Below, one piece after another: positions 9,490 through 19,910 of a stretch of DNA of 44,949 bases (positions within the stretch are counted from its first letter, which is position 1; each line of letters begins with the position of its first letter). The stretch comes from Candidatus Babeliales bacterium (GTDB lineage Bacteria > Babelota > Babeliae > Babelales > UBA12411). A program made the position numbers and the translations under genes. The stretch is from assembly GCA_023128415.1 (NCBI GenBank), contig JAGMEA010000014.1:1-44949 (forward strand), read 5' to 3'. The notes beneath the pieces were generated by a model, which worked only from the letters and a program-made list of their open reading frames with translations, did no database searches and was not told the origin of the DNA.

Positions 9490-10428
9490 ATGGACTTTTA
9501 TAACAATAAAAAGGTTCTTATAACTGGTGGAGCAGGCTTTATCGGCTCACATCTTGCTGAAAAATTAGCTTTTTCTGGTGCTCACATAGTTGTCTTAGAT
9601 GATCTTTCAACGGGGAAATTAGAAAATCTAAAACATGTTTTGCCATGCATAGAACTTATTAAAGGAGACATCACAGATCAAGGCACATGTTTAAGAGCAA
9701 CAAAAGATGTTTGTACTATCTTTCACCATGCTGCTTTAATTTCAGTACCAGAAACATTTAAAGATCCTGAAAGATGTTTTGATGTAAATATTAGAGGCAC
9801 AGAAAAAATTTTAGATGCTGCAATAAACAATGGTGTAAAAAACTTTGTCTTGGCTTCTTCAGCCGCTGTTTATGGCAACAAGAATGATCTCTGTATAGAA
9901 ACTGACAAACCTAATCCTCAATCGCCTTATGCCCATAGTAAAATTGAAGGAGAAAGACTTTGCAAAGAATATTCTAATGTTTACGGAATGAGTACTGTAG
10001 TCCTTCGTTATTTTAACGTACACGGAGAACGACAAAATCCAGATAGTGAGTATTCTGCTGTAATAGCTAGATTTACAAACATGCTTAAAAATAAAAAACC
10101 TCTAACCATTTTTGGAACTGGTCGACAAACTCGAGATTTTATAGAAGTTTCAGAGGTTGTAAAAGCAAATATGATTATGGGCTGTCAACCAAATATGGAA
10201 GGCGAAGTTTTTAATATTGCCACAGGCAATAGTATGAATATTTTAGAAGTCGTTGAAAGAATCAAAAATCAACTCAAAATACAGCCTGTAGGAATTAATT
10301 TTATGCCCGCTAGGTCTGGTGATATTGAGCACTCGAGAGCAGATTGTACAAAATATAAAAAATTCACCAAAGATATGAAAAATACATTTGTTCTAAAAAA
10401 TAATCAAACCAACGAAAAATCTCTATAA
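9490..10428 (+). CDS. NAD-dependent epimerase/dehydratase (extended SDR, UDP-glucose 4-epimerase-like)
   Basis: VLITGGAGFIGSHLAEKL, SSAAVYG, YAHSKIEGE, RYFNVHGERQNP. Confidence 0.9.
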   Translation: MDFYNNKKVLITGGAGFIGSHLAEKLAFSGAHIVVLDDLSTGKLENLKHVLPCIELIKGDITDQGTCLRATKDVCTIFHHAALISVPETFKDPERCFDVNIRGTEKILDAAINNGVKNFVLASSAAVYGNKNDLCIETDKPNPQSPYAHSKIEGERLCKEYSNVYGMSTVVLRYFNVHGERQNPDSEYSAVIARFTNMLKNKKPLTIFGTGRQTRDFIEVSEVVKANMIMGCQPNMEGEVFNIATGNSMNILEVVERIKNQLKIQPVGINFMPARSGDIEHSRADCTKYKKFTKDMKNTFVLKNNQTNEKSL

Positions 10429-10478
10429 GCCCCTACTACAAAAATAAAAAAAGGCATATAATCTAAAATTATGCTTAC

Positions 10479-10566
10479 GCCGAAGTGGTGAAATTTGGTA
10501 TACACGCTAGATTCAGAGTCTAGTCCCCTTACAGGGTTAGGGGTTCGAGTCCCCTCTTCGGCACCA
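10479..10566 (+). tRNA. tRNA-Leu (anticodon CAG), encoded CCA
   Basis: GCCGAAG/CTTCGGC acceptor stem, long variable arm, GGTTCGAGTCC T-arm, anticodon loop TTCAGAG. Confidence 0.95.
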
Positions 10567-10596
10567 AAACGTTTGTTTTTTAAAAAAATATAGAAT

Positions 10597-11712
10597 ATGA
10601 AAATAGCACCATTTAATATAGAAAAATATTTTGAAAAATATGAAGGCAAAGTACCTTACATTCTCTGTTCTACTGGAACAGAACCTTTAACATTAAAAGA
10701 ACTTTTAGAGCTGGCAGATAAAGAGATTTTACAATTATGGGAAAATCTTAATCTCGCATACATGGAATCATCTGGTCATTATTTACTTAGAAATGAAATA
10801 ACAAAACTTCATACAAAAATTAATCCCGAAAATATTTTGACTTCTGCTCCAGTAGAAGGAATTTTTTTAACCTTTAATTCTTTATTGGAAAAAGGAGACC
10901 ATGTTATCGTAACCTTTCCAGCCTATGAAGCACTTTATAAAGTACCAGAAGCAATAGGTTGCGAAGTTACAAAATGGGAAGCCCAATTAACAAACAACGG
11001 TTGGACCTTTGATATAAGTTTTTTAAAGGACAATATAAAAAACAATACAAAATTAATTGTAATAAATTTTCCCCATAATCCAACAGGCTACCAACCATCT
11101 AAAGAAGAATTTAATGAAATCATTGAGCTTGCAAGAAAAAATAACATCATTCTTTTTTCTGATGAAATATATCGGTTTTTAGAATACAATCCTAAAGACC
11201 ATTTGAACTCTGCATCAGATATTTATGAAAACGCTATTTCTCTCTTTGGATTATCAAAAACATTTGGAATGCCTGGTTTACGTTCGGGGTGGCTTACAAC
11301 ACAAAATCTAACACTTATTAAAACTTTAAAAGGATTAAAGGACTATACAACTATTGCTGGCAGTATTCCCGGGGAAATTCTTTCAATAATCACTTTAAAA
11401 TCAAAAGATCAGCTTATAAAGCGGAATTTAGATATCATTCAAAATAATCTCAAAATATTGGATAATTTTTTCGATCAACATAAAGAGAAATTCGTATGGC
11501 ATAAACCAAAAGCAGCAACAATAGGCTTTATAGAACTTTTACTACCAATTAGCTCAGAACAATTCTGTTCAGATCTAATTGAAAAGGCAGGTATTTTACT
11601 CATGCCATCTCAAGTATTTGAATATAAAAGAAACACATTCAGATTAGGATTTGGCAAAAAAAACATGCCTTTAGTAATAAAAAAGCTTGAAAGCTACCTA
11701 AAAGGTCTATAA
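10597..11712 (+). CDS. PLP-dependent aminotransferase, class I/II
   Basis: NFPHNPTGYQPS, FSDEIYRFLEYNP, SLFGLSKTFGMPGLRSGWL (PLP lysine region). Confidence 0.92.
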   Translation: MKIAPFNIEKYFEKYEGKVPYILCSTGTEPLTLKELLELADKEILQLWENLNLAYMESSGHYLLRNEITKLHTKINPENILTSAPVEGIFLTFNSLLEKGDHVIVTFPAYEALYKVPEAIGCEVTKWEAQLTNNGWTFDISFLKDNIKNNTKLIVINFPHNPTGYQPSKEEFNEIIELARKNNIILFSDEIYRFLEYNPKDHLNSASDIYENAISLFGLSKTFGMPGLRSGWLTTQNLTLIKTLKGLKDYTTIAGSIPGEILSIITLKSKDQLIKRNLDIIQNNLKILDNFFDQHKEKFVWHKPKAATIGFIELLLPISSEQFCSDLIEKAGILLMPSQVFEYKRNTFRLGFGKKNMPLVIKKLESYLKGL

Positions 11713-11730
11713 ATACCTCCTTTTTGCCCC

Positions 11731-11759
11731 TTGTTACCAAGAGGCTTTAGTATTATAAT
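11731..11759 (+). promoter_or_regulatory. Candidate sigma70-type promoter for dnaJ
   Basis: TTGTTA - 17 nt - TATAAT. Confidence 0.55.
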
Positions 11760-11808
11760 GAGTAATCTAGGGGAAGATCTTAAAAAACTCTTATAAATAC
11801 GGTAAAAC

Positions 11809-12948
11809 ATGTCAAAGAGAGATTATTACAAAATTTTGGGCGTATCTAAAAATGCCTCATCTGATGAGATAAAAAAGGCATATAGAAAACTTGCGCTTAA
11901 GTATCATCCAGACCGTAATCCTGATAATAATGAGGCTGAGGACAAATTTAAAGAAGCCGCAGAAGCCTATGAAGTTCTCTCACATACAGAAAAAAAAGCT
12001 AACTACGATCAATTTGGGCACTCCGGAGTCAATAGTGGACCTGGTGGAGGAGCATCTGGATTTAGTAATGTAAATGACATATTTGAAAGTTTTGGAGATA
12101 TTTTTGGAGATCTTTTTGGCGGAAATTTTAGAAATCAGAGAGAATCTAGAAAATCTGGCTTGACTCCTAAGAGAGGACATGACCTTTCTAAAAATATCGA
12201 AATATCACTTAAAGATGCTTACACAGGCATAACTTTAGATATTGGCGTTTATCGCTATGAAAAATGCGAAGGTTGCAAAGGTTCTGGCTGTAAAGACGGA
12301 ACATCTCCCAGCGCCTGTTCCACATGTCAGGGACAAGGACAAGTAAATTTTAGACAGGGATTTTTTGCATTTACCCAAGCATGCTCAAGCTGTGATGGTG
12401 AAGGATATGTCGTAACATCACCATGTAAAACATGTAAGGGACAATCACGCGTTCAAAAATATGAACGAATAAGTGATCGACACATTCCAGCTGGTGTTTT
12501 TGATGCTACGGAAGTACGGATTAGCGGAAAAGGTGACGCTGGTGTTTACGGCGGTAGTACCGGAGACTTATACGTAAAAATTTCTATAAAACCTGATAAT
12601 TTTTTCTATAGAAGAGGAAATGATCTTGTAACAAAATTAGTTTTAACGTATCCGCAACTAGTTTTTGGATGCCAGGTAGAAATAGAAAATATAGATAAAG
12701 TTAAGGGAACTCTCAAAATTCCAAAGGGAACATCCGTTGGACAAGAAATAATGATTCCGGGAAAAGGTTTTATGGATCTACGCCGAAAAATACGTGGAAA
12801 CCTAGTAATAATTACACAATGTGATATTCCCAAAAAATTAAATCCCTCAGCCAAAGATAAGCTAAAAGAGTTCGCTGAAAATATAGGTAATAGTTGCCAA
12901 GAATCTAGTAGCGGGATATCTGGTTTTTTCAAAAGATTCTTAGGATGA
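11809..12948 (+). CDS. dnaJ: Chaperone protein DnaJ
   Basis: J-domain (HPDRNPDN), G/F region, [24 protein letters not shown] and CKTCKGQS zinc-finger repeats. Confidence 0.97.
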   Translation: MSKRDYYKILGVSKNASSDEIKKAYRKLALKYHPDRNPDNNEAEDKFKEAAEAYEVLSHTEKKANYDQFGHSGVNSGPGGGASGFSNVNDIFESFGDIFGDLFGGNFRNQRESRKSGLTPKRGHDLSKNIEISLKDAYTGITLDIGVYRYEKCEGCKGSGCKDGTSPSACSTCQGQGQVNFRQGFFAFTQACSSCDGEGYVVTSPCKTCKGQSRVQKYERISDRHIPAGVFDATEVRISGKGDAGVYGGSTGDLYVKISIKPDNFFYRRGNDLVTKLVLTYPQLVFGCQVEIENIDKVKGTLKIPKGTSVGQEIMIPGKGFMDLRRKIRGNLVIITQCDIPKKLNPSAKDKLKEFAENIGNSCQESSSGISGFFKRFLG

Positions 12949-13033
12949 AAAAATCATTATATACATTAATGCTGATCATTAAATAACACAGCTCAAACAT
13001 TTATAAAAATTATTAAATAAAAAAGAACAAATT

Positions 13034-14452
13034 ATGCAAACTACGAAATTTTCAAGTTTAAATCTTTCAAAAGAAATTTTAAAAGCCGTACAAGATGCTG
13101 GTTTTGAAATTTCAACACCAATACAAACAAAATCGATACCTCCTCTTCTAGAAGGAAAAGACGTTATTGGCCAAGCCATGACTGGAACAGGAAAAACAGC
13201 AGCTTTCGCCATACCTGCCATCGAAAAAACAGATGCTAGTAAAAAAAAGGTTCAGACATTAATTATTTGTCCTACTCGTGAATTAGCTCTTCAGGTGGCA
13301 AAAGAAACTAATAAATTTTTAAAATACAAAGAAGAAATTCATGAGATACCAATCTATGGTGGACAATCTATAGATCATCAAATTAGAGGATTAAGAAGAG
13401 GTCCTCAAATTGTTATCGGAACACCTGGAAGACTTTTAGATCATATAGGAAGAAGAACTCTAAATCTTAAAGACATTACAACGGTTATATTAGATGAAGC
13501 CGACGAGATGCTCAAAATGGGATTTGCAGAAGACATAGAAAAAATTTTAAAAACAACTCCTACAGAACGTCAAACTGTTTTGTTCTCTGCAACAATGCCT
13601 AGAGAAATTTTAAAACTCGCAAACAAATATCAAAATAATCCTGAACTTATAAAAATAGTTCATGAAAATGTTACCATTCCTGAAATTGAACAAAAATATT
13701 TTGAGGCAAATGGAAGAAACAAACTAGATATTTTATTACATCTATTCGAATCTGAAAAACCTAAAAAATCTATCATTTTCTGTAATACAAAAAGAATGGT
13801 AGACAAACTCGTTACAAACTTAAATGCACATGGCTATTATACAGAAGCATTACATGGTGACATGACACAAAACAAGCGTAACCGTGTAATGGACAAATTT
13901 AGAAAAAACAAAATTGATACACTGATTGCTACCGACGTGGCAGCAAGAGGAATAGATGTCAAAGATATCGAAATTGTATTTAATTACGATATTCCAACTG
14001 ATGAAGAGTTTTATGTTCACAGAATTGGAAGAACTGGTCGTGCCGGAAAAACTGGTAAAGCTTATACCTTTATTTTTGAAAGAGAAATTCATTTATTAAG
14101 AACTATAGAAAAATATATCAAGTCTAGAATTACTAGAGGCATTCTTCCAACAAGTGAACAAATTTTAGAATCTCAAGCAGATAAAATTTCTAACAAAATT
14201 AGAGAAGTTATTAAACAAAAAAATCTAGAAAAATATATTTCTTCAATAGAACAATCTCTTATAAAAGATAATTCTCTTATAGATATTGCCGCAGCACTTT
14301 TAAAGATGCACTTAGAAAAAAGTAAAAGCGATAACAAAGTTGACGGTAAAGATAGCAATAAATATAGAAATAAAAGAAGCAGCCGAGACAGAAACAGAAG
14401 TGGCAATAGAGATAGAAGTAAAAATGGGCGTAGAAGCTATAAACAAAAATAA
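13034..14452 (+). CDS. DEAD-box ATP-dependent RNA helicase
   Basis: AMTGTGKTAAF, PTRELALQV, LDEADEML, SATMP, HRIGRTGRAGKTG; basic C-terminal tail. Confidence 0.96.
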   Translation: MQTTKFSSLNLSKEILKAVQDAGFEISTPIQTKSIPPLLEGKDVIGQAMTGTGKTAAFAIPAIEKTDASKKKVQTLIICPTRELALQVAKETNKFLKYKEEIHEIPIYGGQSIDHQIRGLRRGPQIVIGTPGRLLDHIGRRTLNLKDITTVILDEADEMLKMGFAEDIEKILKTTPTERQTVLFSATMPREILKLANKYQNNPELIKIVHENVTIPEIEQKYFEANGRNKLDILLHLFESEKPKKSIIFCNTKRMVDKLVTNLNAHGYYTEALHGDMTQNKRNRVMDKFRKNKIDTLIATDVAARGIDVKDIEIVFNYDIPTDEEFYVHRIGRTGRAGKTGKAYTFIFEREIHLLRTIEKYIKSRITRGILPTSEQILESQADKISNKIREVIKQKNLEKYISSIEQSLIKDNSLIDIAAALLKMHLEKSKSDNKVDGKDSNKYRNKRSSRDRNRSGNRDRSKNGRRSYKQK

Positions 14453-14457
14453 AATCA

Positions 14458-15759
14458 TTAGATGAGGTTGGGCAGACTGGACTTCGTGCCAGTCTCATTC
14501 TTATTCAGCACATAGGCAACTTGAATAAACTCATCTACTGAAATAATCCCTTTTTCAAGTTTATCTAACAAATCATCAAAAAGATTCTTAATCCCTAACC
14601 TAGAAACAAGAATTCTTAAATTCTTTTCTGAGACATCGCTGGTTACTAGATTTAAAATTTCACTATTAACGGCCAATAGTTCTCCTATAGCAACTCTTCC
14701 TTTGTATCCCAAATTAAAACAAAAATTACATCCTTTAGAAATAAAAGATCGCTCTGGCTGCTTGTTGATTTTAAACAAAATCATTTCTTCATTGTTTAAT
14801 AACTTTTCAACCTTACACCTATCACATAGCTTCCTAATCAACCGTTGAGCTAATACACCCATAAGGGTTGCTTTAACTAGAAAAGGCTCTACTCCCATAT
14901 CTATAAGGCGCGTAATAGCACCAATAGAATCATTGGTATGTAGGGTGCTTAATACTAAATGCCCAGTAAGTGATGCCTCTACTGCAATTTGCGCTGTTTC
15001 TTTGTCCCTAATCTCTCCAATCATGATGATATCTGGGTCATGACGTAGTAATGACCGCAAACCACTTGAAAAAGTAAATCCGGATTTGATATTAACCTGA
15101 CTTTGAGTAATCCCATCTAAATTGTACTCAACAGGATCCTCCATAGTAACAATATTGTACTTTGAACTATCCAGTATTGATAAGATTGAATATAAAGTTG
15201 TTGTCTTTCCAGAGCCTGTTGGACCAGTTACTAAAAAAAGGCCTTGTTTCCTGCTTATTATTGATTTAATCCCCTCAACAATTTTTTGAGAAAAGCCAAG
15301 CTCTTCAAGCAAAAGCTTATTTTTATATTTATCCAAAATTCGGATAACCATTTTTTCGCCATAAATTGTAGGAAAAGTAGCAATTCTTAAGTCTATGATT
15401 TTATCTGAAAAAATTCGAACTCGAAGCTTACCATCTTGAGGGTTACGCTTTTTAGCAATATCAAGCCCGGAGATAACTTTGAGTCGAGAAATAACTAATA
15501 GTTGTTGGTAGATATTTAAATCTTCTTGATCATACAATATGCCATCGATGCGAAATCTAACTCTCATATAATCTTGCATAGGCTGCAAATGAATATCTGA
15601 AGCATGAAGAGCTATAGCTCGACAAATAAGGTCATCAACAAGCTCTACAATTCGATCGTCCCTAAGATCTTTTCGTATTCGCTCTTCTTTGTCATAAAGA
15701 TTATAGATAGGCGCCTTTAAAACGACGCCTTCATAATTTTTATCCGAGTTTATATCCAA
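14458..15759 (-). CDS. gspE: Type II secretion / type IV pilus assembly ATPase (GspE/PilB family), short N-terminus
   Basis: Walker A GPTGSGKTTTLYSIL, GEIRDKETAQIAVEASLTGHLVLSTLHTNDS, CDRCK...CNFC zinc motif. Confidence 0.93.
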   Translation of the reverse strand: MDINSDKNYEGVVLKAPIYNLYDKEERIRKDLRDDRIVELVDDLICRAIALHASDIHLQPMQDYMRVRFRIDGILYDQEDLNIYQQLLVISRLKVISGLDIAKKRNPQDGKLRVRIFSDKIIDLRIATFPTIYGEKMVIRILDKYKNKLLLEELGFSQKIVEGIKSIISRKQGLFLVTGPTGSGKTTTLYSILSILDSSKYNIVTMEDPVEYNLDGITQSQVNIKSGFTFSSGLRSLLRHDPDIIMIGEIRDKETAQIAVEASLTGHLVLSTLHTNDSIGAITRLIDMGVEPFLVKATLMGVLAQRLIRKLCDRCKVEKLLNNEEMILFKINKQPERSFISKGCNFCFNLGYKGRVAIGELLAVNSEILNLVTSDVSEKNLRILVSRLGIKNLFDDLLDKLEKGIISVDEFIQVAYVLNKNETGTKSSLPNLI

Positions 15760-16189
15760 GAATAAAACCTACTGTTCCACCAAGAAATAGATAGAGATTA
15801 TCGCTAATCCAACTGGATAAGCCTACCCAAACATTATTAAAATCTGCAGCAGAAGGATCTACCCCAACCAGTTCTTTCAAGATAGGCCAATTTATTACAA
15901 GAGCATTATGTGATTCTAAAAACACAGCTAAAACACCTACAACAAAAGCACATCCTATTACAAATTTAAAATATTTCTTAAATACAAAACCCACAAAAAA
16001 GGCTGCTGCAAAATAATAAAAAATACTTACTGCTTCAGCAGTAGTAATTCCTATATACCTAAGCCATTCTTCCATATTAAACCTTTCAATCACTCGAGTA
16101 ATGAAGTTTGTTGGCTCTTCAACCATTTTTTTAGTAGCACCATTACCATTCGCTGCTAAATGAAATCTAGACATATACTTCCCTCCCAA
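15740..16189 (-). CDS. Small membrane protein, possibly FUN14-like (149 aa)
   Basis: Three hydrophobic segments and terminal GGTVGFILGYKLG; family assignment tentative. Confidence 0.45.
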   Translation of the reverse strand: MGGKYMSRFHLAANGNGATKKMVEEPTNFITRVIERFNMEEWLRYIGITTAEAVSIFYYFAAAFFVGFVFKKYFKFVIGCAFVVGVLAVFLESHNALVINWPILKELVGVDPSAADFNNVWVGLSSWISDNLYLFLGGTVGFILGYKLG

Positions 16190-16300
16190 TTTTTACCATG
16201 CCGTCTAAATATATCTTTAATTTACCAAATATGTAAAAAAAATTACTAGATTTAGAGCAAAAAAGAAGATGCAAAATGGCGATCAGAAGGCTAACAAAAT

Positions 16301-16330
16301 AAAAAAGGGAGCGTATTAAACACTCCCTTT
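16301..16330 (-). terminator. Rho-independent terminator downstream of HU gene
   Basis: Minus strand AAAGGGAGTGTTTAATACGCTCCCTTTTTT hairpin plus T-run. Confidence 0.85.
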
Positions 16331-16358
16331 AACTTCAAAATCTCAGATGACCAATAAA

Positions 16359-16631
16359 TTAGCCAACTAAATCTTTAAGTCTTTTTCCTGGCTTAAATTT
16401 AGGAACCTTTTTAGCAGGAATTGTCATCTTTGAACCTGTTGCTGGGTTGATCCCTACACGAGCTTTTCTTTTCATAACTGTATATGTTCCAAAACCAGTT
16501 AAAACAACAGATTGATTTTTCTTCAATGATTTTTCAACTGATTTAATGAAAGACTCGAGGCAATCTTTGCAAGCAGTTTTAGGGAGCTTTGTGTCGTTTG
16601 ACATTTGCTCTATCAATGCAGCTTTATTCAT
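16359..16631 (-). CDS. hup: HU/IHF-family DNA-binding protein (track ORF starts at 16640; internal Met start likely)
   Basis: MNKAALIEQMSNDT...GFGTYTVMKRKARVGINPATGSKMTIPAKKVPKFKPGKRLKDLV. Confidence 0.95.
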   Translation of the reverse strand: MNKAALIEQMSNDTKLPKTACKDCLESFIKSVEKSLKKNQSVVLTGFGTYTVMKRKARVGINPATGSKMTIPAKKVPKFKPGKRLKDLVG

Positions 16632-16794
16632 AAAAAACACCTTTTCGATAAAAGTTCTTTACTAACATCAACACACCCAACAGACAGCAAGAACAAACAA
16701 CAACATAAATAGTAAATAGCTAAGGATGAGAATTGTCTATTCCTTTGTTTTTGTCAAGTTTTTGCTAAACAAAGAAATATAATTTTAAAAAGAA

Positions 16795-16882
16795 TGGTGC
16801 CGAGGGCCGGACTCGAACCGGCACAGATCTAAGATCCGAGGGATTTTAAGTCCCTTGCGTCTACCAATTCCGCCACCCCGGC
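16795..16882 (-). tRNA. tRNA-Leu (anticodon TAA), encoded CCA
   Basis: Minus strand GCCGGGG...AGGGA-CTTAAAA-TCCCT...CCTCGGCACCA. Confidence 0.95.
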
Positions 16883-16898
16883 ACAAACTTTTTTCTTT

Positions 16899-16972
16899 TG
16901 GAGGCGGCACCCGGAATTGAACCGGGGATCGCGGTTTTGCAGACCACTGCCTTACCACTTGGCTATGCCGCC
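16899..16972 (-). tRNA. tRNA-Cys (anticodon GCA), encoded CCA
   Basis: Minus strand GGCGGCA...GTGGT-CTGCAAA-ACCGC...TGCCGCCTCCA. Confidence 0.95.
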
Positions 16973-16981
16973 AAAAAAACT

Positions 16982-18367
16982 TTATTTTAAAGAACCATCC
17001 AAATTAACCAGACCAATTTTATCTATCTTGAGATTAACAAATTTACCAATATTTTGATCTTTTTCATCAAAAATAACTCGTTGATTTCCTGCCGTTCTTG
17101 CTAGTAGTTTACCACTTGGCAACCGTTTTTCAACTAAAGATCTTACAACCTTGCCAAGAAATCTATAATTTCTCTCAAAACTAAGCTCCTTTGCCCGTTT
17201 CTGTAAACCATCCAATCTTTCCTGTTTAACCTCTATTGTTGTATCGTCCGGCATATTAAAAGCCTTAGTATATTTTCTTCGCGAATAAATGAATGAATAT
17301 ACTAAATCATATTTAACCTTCTCAACCACATTCATGGTCCCTAGGTAATCTTCTTCTGACTCACCAGGAAAACCAACAATAATATCTGTGGTGATGGTTG
17401 CTTCTGGCAAAAACTCCTTAATCCAACCAATAATTTCCATATAACGGTCCACTGTATAGATGCGATTCATAGCCTTTAAAATTTTATCTGAACCAGCTTG
17501 AAGTGGCATATGAACATAATTACATAACTTATCCTTATGCTCGGCCATCACCTCCAAAACGTCCCTAGTCATGTCTTTAGGATGCGGACTTATATACCTA
17601 ACCCAAAAGTCCCCTTCTAATCTAGCAACTACTTTAAGTAAATCAGCAAATGATGCCCCTGTATTAGGATCTATATATGAATTAACATTTTGACCAACTA
17701 AATTTATTTCCTTAGCCCCCAATTGAATTTCTCTTTCAATCCTCCTGACAATTGAATCTATGCTATAGCTTGTTTCCCTACCTCGCGTAAAAGGCACTAT
17801 ACAGTAGGAACAATAGTTATTGCACCCGGTCACAATATTGACAAAGGCTCGCCTTACTTCTTCAAGATTGTCATTTTTTTCAACTTTATGCTCTTCTTTC
17901 TGTCTAATTTTTAAATGCTTTTTTTCAACTATGCCCTGGATATCCCTATCCTGTCCAGGCCTAATACTTCTAGAAGTATCTAGGTATAATCGCTTAGTAG
18001 ATTCTAAAGAAACAACAATATCGGCCAAATAAGCCTTAAAAGTCTCTATATTATCCCTAGCCCCAAAAACAAAGTTAACATGATCAAAGCGTTCATAAAT
18101 TTCTTGTTTCCGATAAGAAGCAACACATCCTATAACTCCTATACGAATATAAGCCTTTTCTTTTTTATAGTGATTAAGGCTGCCAACATAAGAAAAAAGC
18201 TTTAATTCAGCTCTCTCGCGAATCGCACAACTATTAACAATAATAAGATCAGCTTCACTCTCAGAATCAACAACTTTACATCCTAAATCAACAAGATAGG
18301 TTTGGAAACCGTTAGAATCCGCAACATTAGCCTGACAACCATAGGTTTTAAAGAAAATTTTTATCAC
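16982..18367 (-). CDS. miaB: tRNA-2-methylthio-N6-dimethylallyladenosine synthase (MiaB, radical SAM methylthiotransferase)
   Basis: TYGCQANVADS, GCNNYCSYCIVPFTRGRE (CxxxCxxC), TTDIIVGFPGE. Confidence 0.94.
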   Translation of the reverse strand: MIKIFFKTYGCQANVADSNGFQTYLVDLGCKVVDSESEADLIIVNSCAIRERAELKLFSYVGSLNHYKKEKAYIRIGVIGCVASYRKQEIYERFDHVNFVFGARDNIETFKAYLADIVVSLESTKRLYLDTSRSIRPGQDRDIQGIVEKKHLKIRQKEEHKVEKNDNLEEVRRAFVNIVTGCNNYCSYCIVPFTRGRETSYSIDSIVRRIEREIQLGAKEINLVGQNVNSYIDPNTGASFADLLKVVARLEGDFWVRYISPHPKDMTRDVLEVMAEHKDKLCNYVHMPLQAGSDKILKAMNRIYTVDRYMEIIGWIKEFLPEATITTDIIVGFPGESEEDYLGTMNVVEKVKYDLVYSFIYSRRKYTKAFNMPDDTTIEVKQERLDGLQKRAKELSFERNYRFLGKVVRSLVEKRLPSGKLLARTAGNQRVIFDEKDQNIGKFVNLKIDKIGLVNLDGSLK

Positions 18368-18496
18368 ACTTAACCTTTTGTTCTATTAATCCAATTAAAC
18401 AATAAGTATAAAGATGAGGCAAAAGGCCACAACCCCTATTTTAAATATCAATTGGATAAAATATTGCAATTTGTATTTAAAACCTGATATTTTAAG

Positions 18497-18575
18497 ATTA
18501 GGCAGGAAAGTCATGCAAAGTCTTATCTTTTAAAAGGAGAGTAGGACTAAGTTTTACACTTCCTGCCTAATTTTT
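18497..18575 (+). ncRNA. Candidate structured small RNA / long terminator-like rod hairpin
   Basis: 12-bp perfect outer stem ATTAGGCAGGAA / TTCCTGCCTAAT enclosing an inner hairpin (AGTCTTATCTTTTAAAAGGAGAGTAGGACT), then TTTTTATTT. Confidence 0.5.
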
Positions 18576-18745
18576 ATTTGTAGGTCGGATACTGAATATT
18601 CTGATTTTCTCACTAAAATTCTTTCTTAGCTTATTTTATACAGCCTAGTTAACAAGTAGGGAGAAATCAATTCCAAAGCAATTGGCAGATTAACGAAAAG
18701 AAGCTAAGATAAAGTCTTTAGATGAAAAATTAATTAGAGGAAAAA

Positions 18746-19876
18746 ATGGCAATTAAAGCAGGACTCGTTGGACTACCCAATGTAGGAAAATCAACACTAT
18801 TTAACGCTCTTACAAAATCTAGTATACCAGCAGAAAATTATCCTTTTTGTACTGTAGACCCACACATCGCCATAACAGAAGTCCCAGATGAACGCTTAAA
18901 CAAACTTGCAGAAATTTTTAAATCTGAAAAAAAAATTAACACTGTAGTTCAATTTGTCGATATCGCTGGACTAGTTAAAGGTGCTGCAAAAGGTGAAGGG
19001 CTAGGAAACCAATTTTTAAGTAACATTATGGAAGTCGATTTGATTCTCCATATAGTCCGATGTTTTGAAGATTCTAATATCACTCATGTACATAACCAAG
19101 TTAATCCAATAGAAGATTTTGAAACAATTTTGACAGAGCTTATGCTAAAAGATTTAGAATCTGTAGAAAAAAGAGAAACTAAAATTGAACATTCTTTAAA
19201 AATATTAAAAAACAAACAAGCATCCACTCATCAGATCAAAGATCTAGAAAAAGAAAAAGAATTAATTAAAGCATTAAAAGCAGCTATTAATGAGGGCAAC
19301 CACGTCCTAGTTCAAAAATTGGTACAAGAATATGAAAATATGGAAATAAAAACCATAGAGCTTTTATCTGCAAAAAATTTCTTAATAATCGCAAATCTTT
19401 CAGAGGATGATTTTGCAAACAAAAATTATTCAAATAATGAACACTACAAAAGTCTAGTAAATAGATTTGGAAAAGAAAGAGTTATTCCGGTATCTGCAAA
19501 AATTGAATTTGAGCTGGCACAACTAAGTGAAGAAGAATACGCAGAGTTGATCGAATCACTTGAAATAAATGAATCCGGATTAAACAATATCATTAAGCAA
19601 AGTTATAAATTTTTAGACCTAATTACCTTTTTTACTTGTGGACCAAAAGAAGCACATGCTTGGAGCATTAAAAGGGGCTTAAAGGTTGACGAAGCTGCAG
19701 GGGAAATTCATTCGGATATGGAAAAGGGATTTATACGCGCTGAAGTTTATAATTGTAGAGATATTTTTAAACTCGGCAGTGAGGGCGAAGTAAAAAATGC
19801 AGGCCGTCTACGACTAGAAGGTAAAGAATACATCGTAGAAGATGGTGACTTGTTAAATATTTTATTTAACGTATAA
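18746..19876 (+). CDS. ychF: Ribosome-binding ATPase/GTPase YchF
   Basis: [40 protein letters not shown]-terminal TGS-like [30 protein letters not shown]. Confidence 0.97.
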   Translation: MAIKAGLVGLPNVGKSTLFNALTKSSIPAENYPFCTVDPHIAITEVPDERLNKLAEIFKSEKKINTVVQFVDIAGLVKGAAKGEGLGNQFLSNIMEVDLILHIVRCFEDSNITHVHNQVNPIEDFETILTELMLKDLESVEKRETKIEHSLKILKNKQASTHQIKDLEKEKELIKALKAAINEGNHVLVQKLVQEYENMEIKTIELLSAKNFLIIANLSEDDFANKNYSNNEHYKSLVNRFGKERVIPVSAKIEFELAQLSEEEYAELIESLEINESGLNNIIKQSYKFLDLITFFTCGPKEAHAWSIKRGLKVDEAAGEIHSDMEKGFIRAEVYNCRDIFKLGSEGEVKNAGRLRLEGKEYIVEDGDLLNILFNV

Positions 19877-19882
19877 ATAAAG

Positions 19883-19907
19883 AAAGCCCCTTTGCAGAGG
19901 CTTTTTA
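19883..19907. terminator. Terminator between convergent ychF and the 285-aa ORF
   Basis: AAAGCC-CCTTTGCAGA-GGCTTTTT hairpin. Confidence 0.75.
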
Positions 19908-19910
19908 ATA

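Noticed and set aside
10404-10649. Minus-strand 81-aa ORF (…AEEGTRTPNPVRGLDSESSVYTKFHHFG…)
   Set aside because: It is the antisense translation of the tRNA-Leu gene, a common spurious ORF type.
11891-12073. Overlapping plus-strand 60-aa ORF inside dnaJ
   Set aside because: Alternate frame of dnaJ, no independent support.
13850-14498. Cys/Phe/Tyr-rich minus-strand ORFs over the helicase C-terminus
   Set aside because: Antisense of the Lys/Arg/Ser-rich helicase tail; low complexity artefact.
18532-18545. GGAGAGTAGG in the intergenic hairpin as a tetrahydrofolate riboswitch start
   Set aside because: Only the first ~9 nt resemble the THF riboswitch; the following conserved GCGUUAAGUG-type core is missing and the segment is part of the inner stem.
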